64,000 nucleotides of DNA, taken from positions 1,025,453 to 1,089,452 of the forward strand of contig NZ_MSCP01000001.1 in the NCBI RefSeq assembly GCF_002954715.1, given 5' to 3'. Position numbers and translations under genes: made by a program. The notes below the pieces were generated by a model. That model was not told the DNA's origin and did not search any database. It saw only the letters and a program-made list of their open reading frames with translations. How positions within the stretch are numbered: the first letter of the stretch is position 1; each line of letters starts with the position of its first letter. Of the stretch, positions 18,056 through 26,347 are shown one piece after another. Origin of the DNA: Aliivibrio sifiae (lineage in GTDB: Bacteria; Pseudomonadota; Gammaproteobacteria; Enterobacterales; Vibrionaceae).

Positions 18056-18787
18056 ATGAAACCGTTAAGTATTGTTGTTATTACCTTAAATGAAGAGAAA
18101 AGAATTGCTCGTTTGCTTGAAGGTTTAAGTACTCAGACATATCAAAACTTTGAAGTAATCGTAGTTGACTCCAACAGCGATGATGCAACTTGTGAAGTAG
18201 CGCAGGCGTATCAAGCTTCTATTCCAGAGCTAACGATTCATAAAATGGAAAAGCGCGGGGTAAGTTTAGGTCGTAATATTGGGGCCTCTCTTGCAAAAAA
18301 TGAACGTCTATTGTTTCTAGATGCTGATGTATGTTTAAAACCAGATTTTATCTTTAATGCATTAACACAATTGGATGACAAGAAACTGGAAGTTGCAGGT
18401 GTTTATATGGGCTCAAAAGGCTTACCTATGGCACACCGTGTTGGGTATAGCTTGTTTAATTTTGGATTATTTTTAACTCAATATACTTTTCCAACAGCGG
18501 TAGGCGCTTGTATTTTCTCAACTAAACGTGCTCATAAAGAATTACAAGGTTTTGATGAAGCAATCACGCTTTGTGAAGATTGTGATTACGTAAAAAGAGC
18601 AAGTCAAACGTGGCGTTTTCGTTTCTTACCAATGACTTTTGAGTTTGATCCTCGTCGTTTGGATCAGGATGGGTTATTTAAAATGGGGGCAACTTATTTA
18701 AAAGCTAACGTACGTCGTTTTTTCTTTGGTGAAATGCGCAGTAATGAAATGGAATACAAATTCGGCCATTATTCAGAGCAGAAGTAA
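18056..18787 (+). CDS. Family 2 glycosyltransferase
   Basis: 243 residues. The GT-A fold begins at once: SIVVITLNEEKRIARLLEGL, VIVVDSNSDDATCEVA, the donor-binding LFLDADVCLKP, and a catalytic-like CEDCDYVKRA. No long C-terminal membrane helix pair. It probably transfers a sugar to a lipid or envelope acceptor. GGAGAAAG precedes the ATG. The DedA-LssY gene follows after 21 bases, so the two may share an envelope-lipid role. The exact substrate is unknown. Confidence 0.85.
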   Translation: MKPLSIVVITLNEEKRIARLLEGLSTQTYQNFEVIVVDSNSDDATCEVAQAYQASIPELTIHKMEKRGVSLGRNIGASLAKNERLLFLDADVCLKPDFIFNALTQLDDKKLEVAGVYMGSKGLPMAHRVGYSLFNFGLFLTQYTFPTAVGACIFSTKRAHKELQGFDEAITLCEDCDYVKRASQTWRFRFLPMTFEFDPRRLDQDGLFKMGATYLKANVRRFFFGEMRSNEMEYKFGHYSEQK

Positions 18788-18808
18788 TGTGAATCGGTAG
18801 GGAGAGTT

Positions 18809-20086
18809 ATGTACGATTCAATGACATTATTTATAGGCGCATTATTAGATGCGCTTATTGGACCTAACTTATTTGTTCCGGGTGAGCCTTTTTTAATTGC
18901 AGCAGGATTTCAGCTTCATCAAGGTATTTGGGTGGGGGTTGTAGCCGTCGTTATGGGAGGGCTTTTAGGTGATCAGCTGAGTTATTTTATTGGACGCCGG
19001 TTTGGTCGCAATGCTCAAAGACGTTTGATTAAATGGCAACCAAAAACACGACGTCCAATTGCTCGCTGCCGACTATCACTTCAAAAAAAAGGCAATGCAG
19101 TATTGATGTTTGCACGCTTATTGGGTCCAGTTGCATGGATTGTCCCTTTTATTGCGGGGGTTAATCAAATTTCGTGGCGTCGTTTCTCAGTGTTTGCGAC
19201 GATTGGTTTATTCCTTGGTGTTGGTCAATTTGTACTTTGGGGCTACCTGTTATCTTATGGTCTAGAGGCTTTTCCTTGGTTTAATGACGTTAAGTTTTTT
19301 GTCATAGAGCATAAGCAATTTATTATTACCTTCTTCACCGTTATTGTTATTTTAGCCACTGCATATAAATACCAATGGAAAAATAGTCGTCAAAAATCAA
19401 TAGTAGTGATCCTTTGCGCTGTTATTTATCTTAATTACAACCACTTTTTTTGGGTCGCTGATGATGTTACTGAAGATCCAATTACCGCCCCTTTATATTT
19501 TGATGAGCAGCAAGCATCATTTAAAGTATTTCCCGGTGTGTCATCTATTTTCGATGCTCAAGCCGTTAATATTACACTTATTGGTTATCATCCTAAAAGC
19601 GTAATGACCCAATTAGGTTGGATTGAAAACAAAACATTTTCTCGAGATGATATTGAATTTTTAGATTACCTTGCGTTATTAAAGAATAAGACACCACCAG
19701 TCTCGGATTTGTTTTGGAATGGGCGGATACAAGATATGGCATTTCAATTACCTGGTGATTTATTAAAACGTAGCCATGTTCGTTGGTGGGATGCGGGCAA
19801 AAATAAACATGGTGAACAAGTATGGTTAGGTGCGTTAAGTTATGATGATGGTCTGACTATTACCGCTTATCGTGGGATTGTTACGTTACTGCACAGTGTT
19901 GATCCAAATGTAGATGAAGAAAGAGAACGATTTAAGCAAAGTATTGATACTCAAGAATTATCATTGAAAACATCAAATATGTCTTATTTAGAACCGATAA
20001 TTAAAGACGAAGAGCATGATTACTATTCTGATGGGAAGGTATTAGTTATCAGGCCTTCAGAGTCATTGTTAGTGGCAAAGAACTAA
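18809..20086 (+). CDS. DedA-family membrane protein with LssY-like C-terminal domain
   Basis: 425 residues. Residues 1 to about 200 are a DedA/VTT membrane domain (LFVPGEPFLIAAGF, the FIGRRFGRNAQ loop, then FARLLGPVAWIVPFIAGV). DedA proteins move lipid carriers such as undecaprenyl phosphate across the inner membrane. After a further helix (about 190-215), residues of about 225-390 resemble the LssY C-terminal domain (VNITLIGYHPKSVMTQLGW, then RSHVRWWDAG). GGGAGAG lies before ATG 18809. A DedA plus LssY_C fusion next to a GT2 enzyme suggests work on a glycolipid or lipid-linked sugar; this is inference. Confidence 0.82.
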   Translation: MYDSMTLFIGALLDALIGPNLFVPGEPFLIAAGFQLHQGIWVGVVAVVMGGLLGDQLSYFIGRRFGRNAQRRLIKWQPKTRRPIARCRLSLQKKGNAVLMFARLLGPVAWIVPFIAGVNQISWRRFSVFATIGLFLGVGQFVLWGYLLSYGLEAFPWFNDVKFFVIEHKQFIITFFTVIVILATAYKYQWKNSRQKSIVVILCAVIYLNYNHFFWVADDVTEDPITAPLYFDEQQASFKVFPGVSSIFDAQAVNITLIGYHPKSVMTQLGWIENKTFSRDDIEFLDYLALLKNKTPPVSDLFWNGRIQDMAFQLPGDLLKRSHVRWWDAGKNKHGEQVWLGALSYDDGLTITAYRGIVTLLHSVDPNVDEERERFKQSIDTQELSLKTSNMSYLEPIIKDEEHDYYSDGKVLVIRPSESLLVAKN

Positions 20087-20127
20087 GGTTATTCATTTGC
20101 CTTAGCTCTTTGTGAGAAGTAAAAAAC

Positions 20128-21492
20128 CTAATTTTGTACTAGAGGGAAGGTCAACGTCGCTTTTAACCCACCCATTGGGCTTTTATCTAATGCTAATGAA
20201 CCTCGATAACTGTGTGCCATTTCATTCACTATGTGTAAGCCAAGCCCTGTACCTGGGGTCGATTCATCTAAACGAAAACCCCGCTTTAAAACATGTTCGA
20301 ATTTTTCTTTTGGAATTCCGCAGCCGTCATCTTCAATAATAATACTTATTTGATTATGAACAGGTATAGAGGAATGAACACGGATCATTGAGTTTGCCCA
20401 TTTGTAGCTATTCTCAAGTAAATTACCTAGCATTTCATCGAGATCGGTTTTATCGACGGTTATTTTTGATTCTATATCAAGCTCATTAATTAATAAAACC
20501 TCACGTTCTGCATAGACTTTATCGAATGCCATTGATATCGCATCGATACGCTCAGAAGGAGAGGTAGCAACGGAGAGGATATTCATTGAACCTGCCATTC
20601 GAGCACGACCAAGATGATAATCAATGTGTCCTTGTAATTGATCTATTGGAACAGAAAGGCGAGCTTTTTCTTCTTCTGTTAAATAAGATAGCTCGTTCTT
20701 TAATACCGATAATGGTGTTTTAAGTGAGTGAGATAAGTTTCCTGCATGATTACGAGCCCGCTCAAGTAGTTCTTGATAATGAAATAGCAATGCATTGAGG
20801 TCTGAAACTAAAGGGGAGATCTCTTGAGGATAGTGCTGACTTAAACTCTTTTGTTCGCCTTTACGTAACATCACTAACTCGGCTTGCATTCGTACTAAAG
20901 GACGCAGAGACCAACTGACCTGAATACCAATAAGAAACAACACGCCACTGAATAATAAGCCCAGAATTACCCAAAGTTGGCCTGTGAGTTGTTGTAATGT
21001 TTTTTCTAGAGGATCTTCATCCAGACCGATCGTAATTGTCACTGGATTTTTTATTTCAGGAAGGTAAATTTTCTTTTGAATATAAATAAGTTTTTCATCA
21101 TTAGCGCCTTTAACATTAGGGCTAATATCTAACGTATCTTCTTCGAATGTGAGTTTTTTATCCCATAAAGAACGAGATCGTAATTCTGTATTTTTGGTAC
21201 TGGCTGTCCAATAAAGTCCGCTGTAAGGTTGATTAAAGCGAGGATCAGATAAACGAGAGGGCATAGTAAGATTACCACTGTCATTTATTTCTATATTTGC
21301 CGTGATTTCATCCATAGAAAGAGAGAGCTGATCTTTCTCATCTTGAACTAAATAGTCATTGACTAATTTTGGAATACCAATACCTGCAGCTAAGATCATA
21401 GCAGATAGCCAAAAAGCCGCAGCAAGAAGCAAGCGGCTTTTTAAACTCAATTTTTTGAACGTACCTTTAAGGTGTCTAGGTGCTCTTTTCAC
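20128..21492 (-). CDS. PhoQ-like sensor histidine kinase
   Basis: 454 residues. TM1 near residues 20-45, a periplasmic domain of about 120 residues, TM2 near 170-190, HAMP, then HisKA with LSHSLKTPLSVLKNE (His255) and HATPase with IEDDGCGIP and GTGLGLHIV. The HisKA sequence is of the PhoQ type. It starts at GTG 21492 with AAGG upstream, 15 bases after the response regulator. Divalent cation or peptide sensing is typical for relatives (PhoQ, and V. cholerae CarS/VprB), but the ligand here is not visible in sequence. Confidence 0.9.
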   Translation of the reverse strand: MKRAPRHLKGTFKKLSLKSRLLLAAAFWLSAMILAAGIGIPKLVNDYLVQDEKDQLSLSMDEITANIEINDSGNLTMPSRLSDPRFNQPYSGLYWTASTKNTELRSRSLWDKKLTFEEDTLDISPNVKGANDEKLIYIQKKIYLPEIKNPVTITIGLDEDPLEKTLQQLTGQLWVILGLLFSGVLFLIGIQVSWSLRPLVRMQAELVMLRKGEQKSLSQHYPQEISPLVSDLNALLFHYQELLERARNHAGNLSHSLKTPLSVLKNELSYLTEEEKARLSVPIDQLQGHIDYHLGRARMAGSMNILSVATSPSERIDAISMAFDKVYAEREVLLINELDIESKITVDKTDLDEMLGNLLENSYKWANSMIRVHSSIPVHNQISIIIEDDGCGIPKEKFEHVLKRGFRLDESTPGTGLGLHIVNEMAHSYRGSLALDKSPMGGLKATLTFPLVQN

Positions 21493-21507
21493 AACAGACC
21501 TTTTATT

Positions 21508-22164
21508 TTAAGGGTTTAATTGATAACCAAGACCGCGAACTGTTTTTATTATATTAGGTGCAATTTTTTTACGAATACGACCAATAAAAACTTCAACGGT
21601 GTTTGAATCACGATCAAAATCTTGTTTATAAATATGCTCAACTAAGGTTGTTCTTGAGATTACCTTTTCTGGGTTGTGCATAAAATAGGCAATGACTTTA
21701 TATTCTAGAGCGGTAAGACTTACTGCTTGTTCTTGCCATAACACTTTTGAGCTTCTGGTATCTAAACTTAAGTCACCAATTTTGAGAATAGGAGAGGCGT
21801 TTCCTGATGCTCGACGTAACTGAGCACGAATACGGGCGATTAACTCGACCATTTCAAATGGTTTAGTTAAATAATCATCGGCACCGGCATTTAAGCCTTC
21901 AACGCGTTGAGATAGTGTATCGCGCGCACTTAAAATAATAACGGGTGTATTAATGTTTTCGTCACGGATGCTTTTTAAAACCGTTAAACCATTTAACTTT
22001 GGTAAACCAAGATCAAGAACAATGGCATCCCATTCTTCTGTAGTTGCTCGATATAAAGCGTCGATACCATCTTGAGATAACTCTGGAACCCAATCTGCAC
22101 TTTCTAGTGTTTCTATAATTTGTTCGCCTAAACGAGGTTCATCTTCTACAACTAAAATTTTCAT
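21508..22164 (-). CDS. OmpR/PhoP-type response regulator
   Basis: 218 residues. The receiver domain has VVEDEPRLGE, phospho-acceptor Asp51 (VLDLGLPKLNG) and KPFEMVEL; the winged-helix output domain ends VRGLGYQLNP. It is the cognate regulator of the kinase at 20128. The PepSY gene precedes it by 35 bases, probably in one transcript. Targets might include lipid A or envelope modification genes by analogy with PhoP and V. cholerae CarR/VprA. Confidence 0.93.
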   Translation of the reverse strand: MKILVVEDEPRLGEQIIETLESADWVPELSQDGIDALYRATTEEWDAIVLDLGLPKLNGLTVLKSIRDENINTPVIILSARDTLSQRVEGLNAGADDYLTKPFEMVELIARIRAQLRRASGNASPILKIGDLSLDTRSSKVLWQEQAVSLTALEYKVIAYFMHNPEKVISRTTLVEHIYKQDFDRDSNTVEVFIGRIRKKIAPNIIKTVRGLGYQLNP

Positions 22165-22199
22165 TATAATTCTTGTCTCTAGTGATTATGTAGGGATTA

Positions 22200-22589
22200 T
22201 TATTTCAAGGCTGAGCGTATGTCACGCCCCTTGATTTCAGTAATTGCTAAGGTTGTTGCGTTATACTCAACTTTGATAACGTTATTATTATGAACAAGTT
22301 TTAACTCATAGGTCCATTCATCGTCATCTTCTTCTAGCTCAACTTTAATGATGCGACCATGAAAGTCACTATCAACCATGGCATATAGTTCCGAGAATGG
22401 TTTAACTAATCCAGCCTGAACTGCGTCATAAACCTCATCTTGATCTTCTTCGATTTCGATTCGAGCTTCATTTTGAGGCACATCAAGAATTAATTTGTGT
22501 CCATTTTGATGTCCATCAGCAAAAGCATGTTGAGAAACTGAAAACAGAGCAAAAAGGGTGGCTAGGTATAAAGCTGATTTTCTAAGCAT
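22200..22589 (-). CDS. PepSY-domain periplasmic protein
   Basis: 129 residues after start choice at ATG 22589, which has AGGAAG upstream; the frame extends to a TTG at 22610. The signal peptide ends near HAFADG. A PepSY-like core follows, very acidic (IEIEEDQDEVYDAVQAGLV, then KVELEEDDDEWTYEL) and ending in ITEIKGRDIRSALK. The acidic stretches may bind divalent cations. Such proteins often lie upstream of PhoP/PhoQ-like pairs and are part of their response. The operon order PepSY-regulator-kinase supports a linked role. Confidence 0.82.
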   Translation of the reverse strand: MLRKSALYLATLFALFSVSQHAFADGHQNGHKLILDVPQNEARIEIEEDQDEVYDAVQAGLVKPFSELYAMVDSDFHGRIIKVELEEDDDEWTYELKLVHNNNVIKVEYNATTLAITEIKGRDIRSALK

Positions 22590-22894
22590 GATGCTTCCTA
22601 GTAGAGTCAATACATGATGCAGTATAAAACAACGAAGATGAATAGAACATGAATTTACTTTTTAAATGGCCTACCAATAATGAGTTATTTTGATAAATGT
22701 GTAAATTATTGTGAGCGATTGTGCTATTTGATAGTGTGTTTTATAACTTGTTGATTTAAATGATTAAGTGCTATTTTTTGTGATTGAAATCATAATTATT
22801 TGACTGTTTTTTTGCCATTTTTAAAAATATTTCACTGGTTTTACGTTTTTCAAGCTGCTAGAGTCCCATCCCTCACGCATCAAGTGGGATACCC
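22590..22894. other. Divergent intergenic region (PepSY / BCCT)
   Basis: About 305 bases, very AT-rich, holding the promoters of the PepSY operon (minus) and the transporter (plus). I see no clear hairpin, sigma-54 element or strong palindrome in it. Confidence 0.5.
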
Positions 22895-24454
22895 ATGTTT
22901 AAAAATAGCAATGAAAATAGCGATAAACTAGTTCCAACACTTACTATAGGATTTATCCTTTTATTTCTTCTCTTTGCTCTTGTTGATCTCTCAACATTTA
23001 CCGCAACGATTCAAACCATGTTCATGTCGGCATCGACAATGTTTGGCTTGTGGTGGCAGTGGTTAATGATCATCACGTTTGTTCTAGCCCTTATCATCGC
23101 GATGAGCAGTTATGGCAAAATCAAAATGGGTGGTGAAGAAAAACCAACGTTCGGTACGTTTAAATGGGTCGCAATGATCATGTGTACCTTACTTGCTGGC
23201 GGTGGCGTTTTCTGGTCAGCTGCTGAACCTATCTTTCACTTCATCACGCCTTCTCCAACTTTCTCAGACATTAAAAGTGGTACTCTTGCTGCGGTAACTC
23301 CAGCATTAAGTCAAAGCTTTTTGCATTGGGGCTTTCTTGCATGGGCGGTATTGGGCACATTAAGTACGATTGTACTAATGTATGCACATTATAACTGCGG
23401 TGTTAAATTACGTCCTCGTGCGTTGCTATACCCGATTTTAGGTACGAAACTTGAAAACCATTGGTTAGGTTCATTAATCGATGCTTGTTCAATTATTGCA
23501 GTTGCAGCAGGTACTATTGGTCCGATTGGCTTCTTGGCAACTCAGCTAAGCTATAGTTTAACTGTTCTAACAGGGCTTGAAAGCTCCCTGATGAGCCAAA
23601 TGGGTCTTTTATCTATAATTGTTGCCATTTATTCAGTTTCAGCCTTCACAGGGATGGACAAAGGCTTACAGTGGTTAAGCCGAATGAATGTTATTGCTGC
23701 TGTTACATTATTAGTGGCTATTTTAGTTCTAGGTCCAACAAGCTTTATCTTTACTGAGTTTGGTCTGGCATTTGGTAACTATATTCAACACCTTCCGGAA
23801 ATGAGCTTAAGCACTGCAGATCCTGCATGGAACTCGTGGTGGACATGGTTCTTCTGGGGTTGGTTTATTGGTTTTGCTCCAATGATGGCTATCTTTATTG
23901 CTCGTATTTCAAAAGGTCGCAGTATTCGTGAACTTGTGATTACAGTAGCAATTATTGCACCTATCGCAACAAACTTCTGGTTCTCTGCGTTAGGCGGTAC
24001 GGGTATTTTCCTTGAGTTACAAACGCCAGGTAGTATTTCTGGTCCGTTACAAGAAGCTGGATTACCTGCGGTACTATTAGCATCACTAGAGCAGTTACCG
24101 TTAAGTTGGTTGTTAATCCCTGCATTCTTAGTACTGACTACAACATTTGTTGCTACTACGGGGGATTCAATGGCGTATTCAATTGCAATGGCAGTTGAGG
24201 GGACTGATACTCCATCACGTTACCAACGTCTGTTTTGGGCAATAATGATGGGTGTGGTTGCAGGTGTATTATTGATTGCCGGAGACGGTGGATTAAATGC
24301 TCTACAATCTTTCATTGTGATCACAGCGGTTCCAGTATCAATCTTACTTGGCTTTACGTTTATTTCGGCACCGATTGCCGTATTACGAATGAAAAAAGTA
24401 GAGCAAGAAAGCAGCCAGTCTGAAGCGGTTAGTCAGAAAACAGCGACTGCATAA
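22895..24454 (+). CDS. BCCT-family (betaine/carnitine/choline) transporter
   Basis: 519 residues with about twelve hydrophobic helices. The family signature WWTWFFWGWFIGFAPMMAIF followed by IARISKGRSIRE lies near residues 310-350, with GGGVFWSAAEP near 107. These carriers take up quaternary amines or related compounds with sodium or protons, for osmoprotection or catabolism. No metabolic partner gene is adjacent, so the substrate cannot be stated. A terminator follows. Confidence 0.92.
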   Translation: MFKNSNENSDKLVPTLTIGFILLFLLFALVDLSTFTATIQTMFMSASTMFGLWWQWLMIITFVLALIIAMSSYGKIKMGGEEKPTFGTFKWVAMIMCTLLAGGGVFWSAAEPIFHFITPSPTFSDIKSGTLAAVTPALSQSFLHWGFLAWAVLGTLSTIVLMYAHYNCGVKLRPRALLYPILGTKLENHWLGSLIDACSIIAVAAGTIGPIGFLATQLSYSLTVLTGLESSLMSQMGLLSIIVAIYSVSAFTGMDKGLQWLSRMNVIAAVTLLVAILVLGPTSFIFTEFGLAFGNYIQHLPEMSLSTADPAWNSWWTWFFWGWFIGFAPMMAIFIARISKGRSIRELVITVAIIAPIATNFWFSALGGTGIFLELQTPGSISGPLQEAGLPAVLLASLEQLPLSWLLIPAFLVLTTTFVATTGDSMAYSIAMAVEGTDTPSRYQRLFWAIMMGVVAGVLLIAGDGGLNALQSFIVITAVPVSILLGFTFISAPIAVLRMKKVEQESSQSEAVSQKTATA

Positions 24455-24475
24455 CAGGTAAATTAATATTGAATG

Positions 24476-24512
24476 AAAGGCTTATCGCAGGATCTGTGGT
24501 AAGCCTTTTTTA
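24476..24512 (+). terminator. Terminator of the BCCT gene
   Basis: AAAGGCTTA (24476-24484) pairs with TAAGCCTTT (24500-24508), followed by TTTAA. Confidence 0.8.
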
Positions 24513-24606
24513 ATGCCTGTTATTTGTACTAAGTAGGTAGATGAAACATCATTAAGTGTGATACAACAATTATAAGTCCTGAATAAGCTTATATGATGAG
24601 GTAAGA

Positions 24607-25047
24607 ATGAAAAACAAAACCGCTATTTTACAGCAGTTATTTTTTAGAGAGACGCAAGGAAGACCAATCATAGAGCGAGGCAGTCAATCACTAACTGATA
24701 TACAAATCGAACAATATGATAAGTGGCTTTCTGAGAAACGTGATTTTTTAGTTGAAGAAATAGATGCATCTACTTGGATTAAATCATGTACTGCTGGCTA
24801 CATTACAGAGGTTATTTTTAAGGCGAGCGGGAGTTTAACTGAGTTTACGTTGTTTGATAGATTAAAAACAGTAGGACACTGGGAGTTAGATAATGGCTTA
24901 TTATACGTATCAATATTCAAAGGTGAAAACCAATACGATTTTGTTATTGTTGCGAATTCTCATATCAATATTCATTCCGCGATCGAATACAAAAATGATG
25001 AGCTTCATTCTTATCTCAAATTAGCTCAAACTAGGGTAGTAAGTTAA
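24607..25047 (+). CDS. Hypothetical protein
   Basis: 146 residues, soluble, no signal peptide. It begins MKNKTAILQQLFFRETQGRP and has a predicted helix-then-beta layout (WELDNGLLYVSIFKGENQYD). GAGGTAAG precedes the ATG. I do not recognise a family. It stands alone between two terminator/AT-rich gaps. Confidence 0.7.
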   Translation: MKNKTAILQQLFFRETQGRPIIERGSQSLTDIQIEQYDKWLSEKRDFLVEEIDASTWIKSCTAGYITEVIFKASGSLTEFTLFDRLKTVGHWELDNGLLYVSIFKGENQYDFVIVANSHINIHSAIEYKNDELHSYLKLAQTRVVS

Positions 25048-25154
25048 TTTTTTTGTTGTAATTTACGTAAATTGTTATTTATAAGGTGAAAACTGATACA
25101 CATCATAGAGTTTGTGTTTTCAGGCTGTTTTAATTACCGCTCGAATTTATTATT

Positions 25155-25559
25155 ATGATTTTTATGACTGCACTTATTTCAAATAGAGATAAAAAATTTA
25201 GAGCAAAGCTATTATTAGGCTTTGTTCTTTTAAGTGTGTTCATTTGTTTTAGTCAATTGGTCGGTGCAACTTCTAGTTGTAAAGATCATTTAATTGAAGC
25301 ACAAGCAAGAGCGCATCAACTTGATTCTGCTATTGATAGCGGGGCTCAGACGGTTGCTCAAAAATGTGATTTAGTTGAGCATTTACTGTCATTTGAAAAT
25401 AGCATGCACGATCTTTTGTTATGTGCATGGTTGCTGCTTGGTATTGCACTACTTGTTATCCCTCTCTTGCATGCACCCCCCTTATTTGTTGAACCAATAG
25501 AGCGACAAGTTCAAAAGGTTCGGCGTCGGCATCTTCGATTTTGTGTCTTTCTGGAATAA
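25155..25559 (+). CDS. Hypothetical membrane protein
   Basis: 134 residues. One hydrophobic segment at about 19-38 (LLLGFVLLSVFICFSQLVG), a short region with CKDHLIEAQARAHQ, a second helix near 85-107, and a basic C-terminus (KVRRRHLRFCVFLE). Two transmembrane helices are likely, with a periplasmic loop of about 45 residues. The start is uncertain between ATG 25155 and ATG 25164, and no clear ribosome site is seen. Family unknown to me. Confidence 0.6.
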   Translation: MIFMTALISNRDKKFRAKLLLGFVLLSVFICFSQLVGATSSCKDHLIEAQARAHQLDSAIDSGAQTVAQKCDLVEHLLSFENSMHDLLLCAWLLLGIALLVIPLLHAPPLFVEPIERQVQKVRRRHLRFCVFLE

Positions 25560-25569
25560 AAACTTAAGT

Positions 25570-25733
25570 AATACCAATTCCAATAATTATTTGATCATTA
25601 TTGCTGGTTAAATAACTTAATAGTTGCGTTAAAAATTATTATTGTAGAATAACTACTTATAAGAATTTTCGCCTTACTCTTAAGTAATTTCCTTGTGTAA
25701 TAAATAGGTCATCTAATTAATTACATTGGTATA
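25570..25733. repeat. Intergenic repeat copy B (MITE-like)
   Basis: Starts AATACCAAT and ends ATTGGTATA, inverted ends of about eight bases. The interior has TTATTTGATCATTATTGCTGG and, later, GAATAACTACTTATAAGA, both similar to the copy at 1238-1420. It lies in a gap with no gene. Confidence 0.55.
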
Positions 25734-25770
25734 AAAATGAATGAATTATTTTTATTTTACTTAGGAAATT

Positions 25771-26262
25771 ATGATGAAAAAATTAGAAAAAGCGATTGAT
25801 GTTATTAAATATTTACCATTCTACATGTTGTTTGCACCATTTTGGTTTTCAAATGGGGTAGTTGATAAGTTTTATGGCATTTTTTTTGGAACACGACACG
25901 GTGACAGTTGGGATGGTTGGAAGGAGTATATAGCAGGAACATGGTCGAAAAAGCCATTAACAGATACATTGTTGGTACCTATGTACGACTATTTATTTCC
26001 TGTATTAATTGTCCTACAGATTTTACCTGTTGTTCTTCTAATTGCTTCATTCTTGAAGTTAGAGATATTACCAAATAAACCTAAAACATTATTGAAAGCA
26101 GGTTTGTTGTCTTCTTTGTTTGTTACGGCATCAATGGCTGTTTCTCAAACATTAGCAGGGGCTTCAGATGTTCAATATTTATTCCAATTTTGGGCGGTGT
26201 CATTATTGGCATTTTGGTATGTAGAGACACAAGCTAAGTCGTTAACACCAGTTGCCGCTTAG
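25771..26262 (+). CDS. Hypothetical four-helix membrane protein
   Basis: 163 residues. Hydrophobic helices near residues 13-35, 72-92, 107-125 and 138-153, with a charged loop RHGDSWDGWKEYIAGTWSKK. The topology is DoxX-like but no diagnostic motif is seen. AGGAAAT precedes two adjacent ATG codons (25771, 25774). It is monocistronic with a good terminator after it. Confidence 0.7.
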   Translation: MMKKLEKAIDVIKYLPFYMLFAPFWFSNGVVDKFYGIFFGTRHGDSWDGWKEYIAGTWSKKPLTDTLLVPMYDYLFPVLIVLQILPVVLLIASFLKLEILPNKPKTLLKAGLLSSLFVTASMAVSQTLAGASDVQYLFQFWAVSLLAFWYVETQAKSLTPVAA

Positions 26263-26284
26263 TTTTAATATAGTTAAATACGAT

Positions 26285-26316
26285 AAAGCCCTTCAATAAA
26301 TACCGAAGGGCTTTTT
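26285..26316. terminator. Terminator between convergent genes
   Basis: AAAGCCCTTC (26285-26294) pairs with GAAGGGCTTT (26305-26314), followed by TT. Strong stem between the membrane protein gene and the converging chitinase gene; may serve both. Confidence 0.8.
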
Positions 26317-26347
26317 ACGTTCAGATTATCTATTTAATTAGATAGTA

